A stretch of DNA of 5,441 nt from an uncultured Pelagibacteraceae bacterium (GTDB lineage Bacteria; Pseudomonadota; Alphaproteobacteria; Pelagibacterales; Pelagibacteraceae). A program made the position numbers and the translations under genes. Shown in pieces: positions 1 to 5,441 of the stretch; position 1 is the stretch's first letter; each line of letters begins with the position of its first letter. The stretch covers positions 1 to 5,441 of the forward strand of contig CAJXDV010000067.1 of NCBI GenBank assembly GCA_913052435.1, given 5' to 3'. The notes under the pieces are model-generated. The model was not told the DNA's origin. It did not search any database and saw only the letters and a list, made by a program, of their open reading frames with translations.

Positions 1-1
1 A

Positions 2-97
2 TTCTTGTTGTTATTTTATGCTTATTTATTAATTTATATTATTAGTGTTGTATTTATACATCACCTAAAAAATGATGAAAATATTGGTTTTTTTTGA
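2..97 (+). CDS. Possible C-terminal tail of an upstream membrane protein (5' end outside window)
   Basis: One frame is open from the window edge to a TGA at 95-97. It reads as a run of about 19 hydrophobic residues (FLLLFYAYLLIYIISVVFI) followed by a short polar tail, HHLKNDENIGFF. This looks like a last transmembrane helix with a short exposed end. In its favour, the other genes here are packed with overlaps, so 120-150 bp of empty DNA would be out of character. Against it, T-rich DNA encodes F, L, I and Y by default, and an open run of this length has a fair chance of arising at random. No family is recognised. The adjacent sequence to the left would settle it. Confidence 0.33.
   Translation, partial: FLLLFYAYLLIYIISVVFIHHLKNDENIGFF
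45..64. repeat. 20-bp imperfect dyad GTGTTGTATTTATACATCAC
   Basis: The arms GTGTTGTAT and ATACATCAC pair at eight of nine positions (one T/T mismatch) around a central TT. The inner 12 bp, TGTATTTATACA (49-60), is a perfect inverted repeat. It lies just upstream of the candidate promoter of the first gene, so it could be an operator half-site pair. It is not followed by a T tract, so it does not look like an intrinsic terminator. In DNA this A+T-rich, short palindromes also arise by chance, and this one falls inside the possible upstream reading frame. Confidence 0.3.
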
Positions 98-112
98 TTT
101 TTCTGTGATATT
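84..112 (+). promoter_or_regulatory. Candidate extended -10 promoter for the lipoprotein-leuS unit
   Basis: TTGGTT (84-89) is separated by 17 bp from GATATT (107-112), which is preceded by TGT (104-106), giving an extended -10 TGn element. GATATT matches the sigma-70 -10 consensus at four of six positions, and TTGGTT matches the -35 at three of six. Transcription would start near 119, too close to the ATG at 121 for a leader but about 35 nt before the ATG at 154. This agrees with the shorter lipoprotein start. It is a motif-only call; T-rich DNA yields such matches easily. Confidence 0.3.
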
Positions 113-153
113 TAGTCTAAATGTCTTTAGAAAGCTTAAAAAATCGTTTTTTT

Positions 154-717
154 ATGAAAAATTTCAAATTTTTAAAATTATTTCTGTTAATTTTTTTAAT
201 CTTAAATTTTGTTACCTCTTGTAAAAATGGAAAACTTCCTGGAGGTGATGCAAGAAAAAATCCACCAGATCCAGCAAAAAGAGTTCAAAAAAACATTGAA
301 GAAGGAAGAGGTTTTAGATTAATGGATAGTAATAAAAAAAAAGGTGGTACTTTTGATTTTGCTAGCTCAAATGAACTTTGGCGAGCTTCTCTTGACACTA
401 TAGATTTTATGCCGCTTGCTTCTGCTAATTATAGTGGTGGGATAATCATCACTGATTGGTATTCAGATGGAAATAATGCAAACGAATCTTTAAAAATTTC
501 AATAAGATTTCTTACAAACGAGATTAGATCTGATGCTTTAGATATAAAAGTATTTTACAAAAAATGTGCTCAATATGTTAATTGTAAAATAACCGATACA
601 ACTGGAAATATTGTAACTGAATTAAAAAAGAAAATTTTAGCTAAAGCTACAATTTACGCTAAACAAAATAAAGATAAAAATTTTAAACCTTACACAGGTA
701 AAGGTGCTTCAAATTAA
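154..717 (+). CDS. DUF3576-family lipoprotein
   Basis: This is a small envelope lipoprotein. From the ATG at 154 the protein is 187 aa. It opens with a basic MKNFKFLK, a hydrophobic stretch and the lipobox VTSC, whose Cys (residue 23) would be lipidated and become the mature N-terminus. A low-complexity basic and proline linker follows. The conserved core is at residues 75-104 and starts LWRASLDTIDFMPLAS, then a YSGGIIITDWY segment. I recognise this as the DUF3576 signature of alphaproteobacterial proteins often encoded next to leuS; its biochemical function is unknown. An in-frame ATG at 121 would add 11 residues (MSLESLKNRFF) before the signal peptide. I prefer 154 because it gives a standard signal-peptide length and fits the candidate promoter. 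Neither start has a recognisable ribosome binding site. The gene precedes leuS by 26 bp and is probably cotranscribed with it. Family call is firm; start is less certain. Confidence 0.85.
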   Translation: MKNFKFLKLFLLIFLILNFVTSCKNGKLPGGDARKNPPDPAKRVQKNIEEGRGFRLMDSNKKKGGTFDFASSNELWRASLDTIDFMPLASANYSGGIIITDWYSDGNNANESLKISIRFLTNEIRSDALDIKVFYKKCAQYVNCKITDTTGNIVTELKKKILAKATIYAKQNKDKNFKPYTGKGASN

Positions 718-743
718 GATAAGTAATAATTACACTATTTAAA
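718..743 (+). other. Short leader gap before leuS
   Basis: These 26 bp, ending in TATTTAAA just before the GTG start, are the only non-coding gap between genes downstream of 154. There is no purine-rich ribosome binding site, no terminator hairpin and no room for a T-box or a leucine-coded leader peptide. This suggests that leuS is read from the upstream promoter and is not attenuated locally. Confidence 0.5.
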
Positions 744-3284
744 GTGAATAATTCAAGTAGATATAATTTTAAGGAAGTTGAATCTAAGTGGCAAAAAATT
801 TGGGAAGATAAAAAAGTCTTTTCAACAAAAATAGACAAAACAAAAGAAAAATTTTATTGCTTGGAAATGTTTCCATACCCATCTGGAAAAATACACATGG
901 GACATGTAAGAAATTATGCAATAGGAGATGTTTTATCTAGGTACAAAACTCTTCAAAATTTTAATGTTTTACATCCTATGGGCTGGGATTCTTTTGGCTT
1001 GCCTGCAGAAAATGCAGCTAAAGAAAATAATTTAGATCCCAAAGATTGGACTGAAAAAAATATTAAAGTCATGAAAACCCAATTAAAAAAGCTTGGTCTT
1101 TCAATTGATTGGAGTCGAGAAATTTCAACTTGTTCTGATGAATATTACAAACATCAACAATTATTTTTTATTGAAATGTATGAAAAAGGTTTAGTTTATA
1201 GAAAAGAAAACTTTGTTAATTGGGATCCAGTTGATGAGACTGTGCTTGCAAATGAACAAGTTATAGATGGAAAGGGTTGGCGATCAGGAGCAACTGTTGA
1301 AAGGAAAAAACTTAGTCAATGGTTTTTCAATATATCAAAATTTTCAGAAGATCTTTTAGAAAGTTTAGAAACTTTAGAAAAATGGCCAAATAAAGTAAAG
1401 GTCATGCAAAAAAATTGGATAGGAAAATCGTTTGGTTGCGAAATTGATTTTAAAATTGAAGGAAATGTTCCAATAAAAAGCATCAAGTGTTTTACAACTA
1501 GACCAGATACACTATTTGGTTTTTCATTCTTAGCAATATCTCCTGACCATCCAATATCAAAATATTTCGAAAAAGACTTAAAATTTTTAAAATTTAAAGA
1601 GGAATGTTCTAAAACCGGCACAACAGAAGAAGCTCTTGCTAATGCTGAAAAAATTGGCTTTAACACAAATCTTATTGCCTATAATCCTTTAAAACCTAGT
1701 GAAAAAGTACCAATTTACTTTGCAAATTTTGTATTGATGGATTACGGCTTTGGTGCGGTGTTTGGGTGTCCGGGTCATGACCAGAGAGATTTGGACTTCG
1801 CATTGAAATATAATTTGGATGTTAAAACTGTTGTTAAACCTTTTGATAAAACTAATTTCGAAGTAATAAAAGAGGCATACACGGGTCCTGGCGAAATCAT
1901 TAATTCAGATGTTTTGAATGGCTTTAAGGCTCCAGATGAATCAATAATAAAAACAATTGAGATTATCGAAGAAAGAGGAATTGGCAAAAGAAAAATAAAC
2001 TTTAGACTAAAAGATTGGGGAGTTTCGCGACAAAGATACTGGGGTTGTCCAATACCAATTGCTTATACTGATGAAGAAAAGATTATAACAATTCCAAAAA
2101 AAGATTTACCTGTAAAACTTCCAAAAAATATTAATTTAAATTGTAAAGGAAATCCCTTGGATAATGATAATAAATGGAAAGAGGTTTCTATAAATGGTAA
2201 AATGTGTATTAGAGAGACCGATACTCTTGATACATTTGTAGATTCGTCTTGGTATTTTTTAAGATTTTGTTCACCCAAAAATGAAAAATATGGATTTAAT
2301 TTAGATGATATAAAATATTGGATGCCAGTTGACCAATATATTGGTGGTATTGAACATGCAATACTTCATCTTCTTTATTCAAGATTTTTTATGAGAGCAA
2401 TAAATTATCAAAATAACGATTTTAATATTGTTGAGCCTTTTGAAGGATTATTTACTCAAGGCATGGTCTGTCACGAAACATATAAAGACGAAAACAATAA
2501 TTGGTTAAGTCCAGATGAAATAGAAATAAAAGATAAAAAATATTATAAAAAAAGTGATAGCACCTCTAAGGTGATTGTTGGTCCGTCAGAGTCCATGTCT
2601 AAATCAAAAAAAAATACCATAGATCCTGAAAATATTATTAATAATTATGGAGCAGATGCTGTTCGTTTATTTATTCTCTCTGATAGCCCGCCTGAAAAAG
2701 ATGTGCAATGGTCTGATCAGGGTATGGTGGCCTCATATAAATTTTTACAAAAATTATGGCTTTTGCATAATAAAATAAAAGATAGATTAAGTTCCAAAAG
2801 TAATGATATTGAAATAGATAAATTTACAAATCAAATGATAGTTAAAATAACTAACAATTTAGAAAACTTTCACTACAACGTTATTGTTGCAAATATGTAT
2901 GAAACTTACAATTTTTTAACTAAAAAAATTGAAGAAGATATAGATTCTGAAAAACTATTAAAAAACTACCAAAAAATCCTTACTATATTTTCTCCAATTA
3001 TTCCACATTTTACAGCAGAATGTTTGGAAGACTTAAAATTTAACGATAAACTCTCTTGGCCAAAAGCAGAAAAAGTATATCTGAGTGAGGACAACTTAGA
3101 TTATGTTATACAGATAAATGGAAAGAAAAGAGCGATATTAAATGAAAAAAGAGACCTAGATCAAGAAAATCTTTTAAATGAAATAAAATCAAATAACATA
3201 ACAAAAAAATATTTAGAAAATAAATCGATTAAAAAAATTATTTTTGTAAAAAATAGACTAATAAACCTATTGTTGAATGATTAA
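744..3284 (+). CDS. leuS: Leucyl-tRNA synthetase (LeuRS), complete
   Basis: This class Ia aminoacyl-tRNA synthetase (846 aa) charges tRNA-Leu with leucine in the cytoplasm and hydrolyses mischarged products. The catalytic Rossmann domain shows the HIGH motif as HMGH (51-54) within [10 protein letters not shown]. The ZN1 module (about 155-190) has no Cys or His zinc ligands. The CP1 editing domain carries TTRPDTL (251-257) and GHDQRD (344-349), with the aspartates at 346 and 349 expected to contact the substrate. The catalytic core resumes at [17 protein letters not shown] (422-438), [15 protein letters not shown] (491-505) and [14 protein letters not shown] (530-543). The KMSKS loop reads SMSKS (617-621). 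An anticodon-binding helical domain and a small C-terminal domain follow. The start is GTG: an in-frame stop lies at 720-722 and the first ATG is codon 42, inside the catalytic fold. No Shine-Dalgarno motif is visible. The stop overlaps the next gene by 8 bp. The identification is secure. Confidence 0.98.
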   Translation: MNNSSRYNFKEVESKWQKIWEDKKVFSTKIDKTKEKFYCLEMFPYPSGKIHMGHVRNYAIGDVLSRYKTLQNFNVLHPMGWDSFGLPAENAAKENNLDPKDWTEKNIKVMKTQLKKLGLSIDWSREISTCSDEYYKHQQLFFIEMYEKGLVYRKENFVNWDPVDETVLANEQVIDGKGWRSGATVERKKLSQWFFNISKFSEDLLESLETLEKWPNKVKVMQKNWIGKSFGCEIDFKIEGNVPIKSIKCFTTRPDTLFGFSFLAISPDHPISKYFEKDLKFLKFKEECSKTGTTEEALANAEKIGFNTNLIAYNPLKPSEKVPIYFANFVLMDYGFGAVFGCPGHDQRDLDFALKYNLDVKTVVKPFDKTNFEVIKEAYTGPGEIINSDVLNGFKAPDESIIKTIEIIEERGIGKRKINFRLKDWGVSRQRYWGCPIPIAYTDEEKIITIPKKDLPVKLPKNINLNCKGNPLDNDNKWKEVSINGKMCIRETDTLDTFVDSSWYFLRFCSPKNEKYGFNLDDIKYWMPVDQYIGGIEHAILHLLYSRFFMRAINYQNNDFNIVEPFEGLFTQGMVCHETYKDENNNWLSPDEIEIKDKKYYKKSDSTSKVIVGPSESMSKSKKNTIDPENIINNYGADAVRLFILSDSPPEKDVQWSDQGMVASYKFLQKLWLLHNKIKDRLSSKSNDIEIDKFTNQMIVKITNNLENFHYNVIVANMYETYNFLTKKIEEDIDSEKLLKNYQKILTIFSPIIPHFTAECLEDLKFNDKLSWPKAEKVYLSEDNLDYVIQINGKKRAILNEKRDLDQENLLNEIKSNNITKKYLENKSIKKIIFVKNRLINLLLND

Positions 3285-3747
3285 ATTTTTAAAAATTTAT
3301 TTGATCTTATTGCTTGTAATCCTAATTACAGGATGTTCATATAAACCAATTTTGTCTAAACAAAATTATGATTTTTCTGTTGAAAAAGTAGAATTGAATG
3401 GAGATAAAGAAGTAAATTACATTATCAAAGAACGTCTAATTAATTTAAAAAATCAAAACACTAAAAATAAATATTATGTTCAAATAGAAACTTCTAAAAT
3501 AAAAAATATAATATCAAATGATTCAAAGGGTGATCCTTCTAAATTAGAGATAATAATCTCTTCAACTTTTCAAATTAGTAATTCTGAAAAATTATTGATT
3601 ACAAGAAATGTAAAAATGAAAAATACTTATAATAACAATTCAGATAAATTAAAACTTAAAAAATATGAGTTATTTATAATTAATAATTTATCTCAAAAAA
3701 TTTCAGACAGTCTAATTTCTACAATCGCAAATATAAATGATAATTAA
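3277..3747 (+). CDS. lptE: LptE-like LPS-assembly lipoprotein
   Basis: This 156-aa lipoprotein begins MIKFLK, followed by a leucine-rich membrane segment and the lipobox LITGC. Cys20 would carry the lipid anchor. The mature protein starts CSYKPIL, resembling the C-G-(F/W)-x-P-L-Y opening of alphaproteobacterial LptE proteins. The rest alternates predicted strands ([34 protein letters not shown]) with a C-terminal helix ([19 protein letters not shown]), in line with the LptE fold. LptE sits in the outer membrane and plugs the LptD barrel that delivers lipopolysaccharide to the cell surface. Its place between leuS and holA is the standard position of this gene in alphaproteobacteria, and that context carries much of the call because the sequence is divergent. 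The start overlaps the leuS end (ATGATTAA) and the stop overlaps the holA start by 11 bp, suggesting coupled translation. The lipoprotein nature is clear; the LptE function is inferred. Confidence 0.75.
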   Translation: MIKFLKIYLILLLVILITGCSYKPILSKQNYDFSVEKVELNGDKEVNYIIKERLINLKNQNTKNKYYVQIETSKIKNIISNDSKGDPSKLEIIISSTFQISNSEKLLITRNVKMKNTYNNNSDKLKLKKYELFIINNLSQKISDSLISTIANINDN

Positions 3748-4714
3748 ACTTTTTGAATTACAAAAAAACAAAAAAATTAAAACTACATTGAATTTGTTAT
3801 ATGGAAATAATCAAGGACTAAAAAATCAAATAATAAATGATTATTTCATAAGTAATTTTAAAGGAGATATACTAAAATACGAAGAAGATGATATATTAAA
3901 TAATCATAATGAATTTATATTAAATTTGTTGAATCAATCTCTTTTTGAAAACGAAAAAATATTAATTATTTCTAGAGCTACTGATAAAGTTTTAAGTGTA
4001 ATATTAGAAATTTTAGAAAGAAATATTCAAGGAACAAAAATAATACTTGAAAGCAACATTTTAGAAAAAAAATCTAAACTTAGAGTTTTATTTGAGAAAG
4101 ATAAAAATTTAGTTTGTATTCCAGTTTATGAAGATGATAACAGAAGTTTGAGATTTATTATTCAAGATTTCTTAAAAAAAAATAAAATTAAATTTTCACA
4201 AGAAATCATTAATATTCTTATTGATAGAGCAAAAGGAGATAGGGGTAATCTTAAAAATGAACTTTCAAAATTGAAAAGTTTGTCATTAAGCAATAAAAAT
4301 ATAAATTTAGAAGATGTCCAAAAACTAACAAATTTAGCTGAAAATTACACAGTATTTGAACTTTCAGATAATTATTTAGCTAAAAATTCAAAAAAAGTAT
4401 CGCGTATTCTAAATGAAAATAATTACAATTCGGATGATTGTATATTAATTTTAAGAACAATTTTAAACAAATCTAAAAGGCTTTTAAAATTAAAAAATGA
4501 AATTGATAAAAATAACAATATAGACTTAGTTTTATCATCTTTTAAACCTCCAATTTTTTGGAAAGAAAAAGAGGTTGTAAAAAAACAATTACAATTATGT
4601 TCTATTGAAGAAATTAAAAAAATAATTTACAAAATTAATGATTTAGAATTGCTTGTTAAAAAAAATTCATTGAATTCTTTTAATTTTGTCGCTGATTTTG
4701 TAAGAAACTATTAA
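3737..4714 (+). CDS. holA: DNA polymerase III delta subunit (clamp loader)
   Basis: The delta subunit is the clamp-opening wrench of the DNA polymerase III clamp loader. It binds the beta sliding clamp and opens it for loading onto primed DNA. The 325-aa length is close to the usual 330-345. The AAA+-like N-terminal domain starts LLYGNNQGL (20-28), the position of the degenerate P-loop seen in delta, with no functional Walker A lysine-serine/threonine. NQSLFENEKILII (66-78), the segment around residues 103-120 (ESNILEKKSKLR) and GDRGNLKNELSKL (167-179, the helical lid region) are typical. The C-terminal collar domain shows PPIFWKEK (271-278), matching the PPVFF-type motif of alphaproteobacterial HolA. 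The start overlaps lptE by 11 bp with no Shine-Dalgarno motif, so it is probably translated by coupling. It ends tail-to-tail with parB, sharing TTAA (4711-4714). Low sequence conservation is normal for this family; gene order supports the call. Confidence 0.9.
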   Translation: MIIKLFELQKNKKIKTTLNLLYGNNQGLKNQIINDYFISNFKGDILKYEEDDILNNHNEFILNLLNQSLFENEKILIISRATDKVLSVILEILERNIQGTKIILESNILEKKSKLRVLFEKDKNLVCIPVYEDDNRSLRFIIQDFLKKNKIKFSQEIINILIDRAKGDRGNLKNELSKLKSLSLSNKNINLEDVQKLTNLAENYTVFELSDNYLAKNSKKVSRILNENNYNSDDCILILRTILNKSKRLLKLKNEIDKNNNIDLVLSSFKPPIFWKEKEVVKKQLQLCSIEEIKKIIYKINDLELLVKKNSLNSFNFVADFVRNY

Positions 4715-5441
4715 TAATTTTTCTTTATAACTTCCACTAATCTATCTAATTGATCTGAAGCTTTATATTCTAAAGTAATAGTGCCTGAGTTATTTTTTTT
4801 ATTATTTACAAAAACTCTCATTCCAATTTTGTTTCCTAATTCATTTTCAATTGCTAAGATATTAGGATCTTTTCCTTTAAAAGATTTATTATTGATCTTT
4901 TTAATTAATCTAACTAAATTTTCAGTTTGCCTTACAGATAGTTTTTTTGAAACTATTTTTTTTGCTAACAATATTACATTATCTAAACCAACTAATATCT
5001 TTGCATGACCTTGTGATATTTTTTCATCGATTATTAGATCTATTACTTCTTTTGGCAAAGATAAAAGTCTTAAACAATTTGAAATATGAGCTCTACTTTT
5101 GCCTATAAATTTTGCTACTTTATCTTGATCATAATAGAAATCATCAATAAGTCTTTTGTATCCTTGGGCTTCCTCTATAGGATTTAAATCTTTTCTTTGA
5201 ACATTTTCAACAATAGAAAATTCTAATGATTTTAATTTATCGGCTTTAATAACTACTGTTGGAACTTCATGTAATCCCGCATTTTGCGCAGCTTGCCATC
5301 TTCTCTCTCCAGCAACTATCTCAAATTTATTATCTTGATCGTCAGATTTTCTTACTATGATTGGTTGTATAATTCCTCTCTCTCTTATCGAGTTTGTTAA
5401 TTCTTCCAGACTTTCTTTTTCAAATTTTTTTCTTGGTTGAT
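4711..5441 (-). CDS. parB: Chromosome partitioning protein ParB, 5' end outside window
   Basis: ParB binds centromere-like parS sites, spreads as a CTP-dependent DNA clamp and works with the ParA ATPase to segregate the origin region. The visible 242 codons start within QPRKKFEKESLEEL, near the beginning of the N-terminal domain. The CTP-binding boxes follow: IVAGERRWQAAQ (GERRW at 5310-5296) and ENVQRKDLNPIEEA (5208-5167). The helix-turn-helix reads VAKFIGKSRAHISNCLRLL (5118-5062) and is followed by SLPKEVIDLIIDEKISQGHA, part of the central DNA-binding domain. The C-terminal dimerisation segment includes GTITLEYKASDQLDRLVEVI and ends KKNY. The frame is open from the stop at 4713-4711 to the window edge; a TTG at 5058-5056 is an internal leucine, not a start. 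Probably a few dozen N-terminal residues, including the ParA-interacting region, are missing. It converges with holA with a 4-bp stop overlap. parA would be expected further right. The identification is secure. Confidence 0.96.
   Translation of the reverse strand, partial: QPRKKFEKESLEELTNSIRERGIIQPIIVRKSDDQDNKFEIVAGERRWQAAQNAGLHEVPTVVIKADKLKSLEFSIVENVQRKDLNPIEEAQGYKRLIDDFYYDQDKVAKFIGKSRAHISNCLRLLSLPKEVIDLIIDEKISQGHAKILVGLDNVILLAKKIVSKKLSVRQTENLVRLIKKINNKSFKGKDPNILAIENELGNKIGMRVFVNNKKNNSGTITLEYKASDQLDRLVEVIKKNY

Noticed and set aside
334..342. A9 tract in the lipoprotein gene (others at 2606-2614 in leuS and 4174-4182 in holA) as programmed slippage sites
   Set aside because: At this A content about two A9 runs are expected by chance in 5.4 kb, all three genes stay in frame, and no alternative product is suggested.
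733..746. CACT / AGTG pairing that would hide the leuS GTG start
   Set aside because: Only four base pairs around a 6-nt A/T loop; too weak to act as a translational switch on this evidence.
1316..1666. Open minus-strand frames within leuS (also 1775-1987 and 2063-2278), and a plus-strand frame at 4781-5008 opposite parB
   Set aside because: They lie opposite strongly conserved coding sequence, show no family motif and are shadows of the real genes.
2469..2480. parS-like TGTCACGAAACA inside leuS
   Set aside because: It lacks the central TG and the left half of the palindrome, and it simply encodes the residues around VCHET.
2561..2573. Perfect 5-bp hairpin CACCTCTAAGGTG inside leuS
   Set aside because: Short stem with a 3-nt loop, no T tract and mid-coding; expected by chance in a window of this size.
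4702..4725. AAGAAA ... TTTCTT inverted repeat at the holA/parB junction as a bidirectional terminator
   Set aside because: Six weak, mostly A-T pairs around a 12-nt loop and no following T tract on the plus strand; not convincing.
4711..5058. Separate 115-aa minus-strand gene starting at the TTG at 5058
   Set aside because: The frame continues without a stop to the window edge and encodes the rest of ParB; the TTG is a leucine in LLSLPKEV.

Overview
The window is very A+T-rich and almost entirely coding. It carries housekeeping genes in the order DUF3576 lipoprotein, leuS, lptE-like lipoprotein, holA, then parB on the opposite strand. This order, together with the alphaproteobacterial form of LeuRS (motif wording, cysteine-free ZN1 module), the strong A/T codon bias and the overlapping or near-zero gene spacing, points to a streamlined alphaproteobacterium. 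A member of the SAR11 / Pelagibacterales group is the best guess. That placement is inference from composition and gene order, not a database match.

Layout. Positions 1-120 are T-rich. They hold a possible C-terminal membrane tail of an upstream gene (2-97), a 20-bp imperfect dyad (45-64) and a candidate extended -10 promoter (84-112). Next comes a small lipoprotein with the DUF3576 signature (most likely start 154, stop 717). After a 26-bp gap, a complete GTG-started leucyl-tRNA synthetase gene runs 744-3284. It overlaps an LptE-like lipoprotein gene (3277-3747) by 8 bp, which in turn overlaps holA (3737-4714) by 11 bp. parB comes in from the right on the minus strand (4711-5441, 5' end outside the window). 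Its stop codon overlaps the holA stop by 4 bp, so the two converge with no intergenic DNA.

The four plus-strand genes look like one transcription unit. They combine envelope maintenance (DUF3576 protein, LptE), translation (LeuRS) and replication (delta subunit of the clamp loader). ParB, the parS-binding CTPase of chromosome segregation, usually lies near the replication origin, so this region is probably origin-proximal. No parS site or DnaA-box cluster was found.

I found no mobile element, CRISPR array, RNA gene, toxin-antitoxin pair or defence system, and nothing that amounts to a new biological system. The points worth a second look are small: a 9-nt anti-Shine-Dalgarno match inside the first gene although the gene starts lack one, altered LeuRS KMSKS and ParB GERRxR motifs, a GC-rich codon patch in the LeuRS editing domain, and the overlapping gene junctions.
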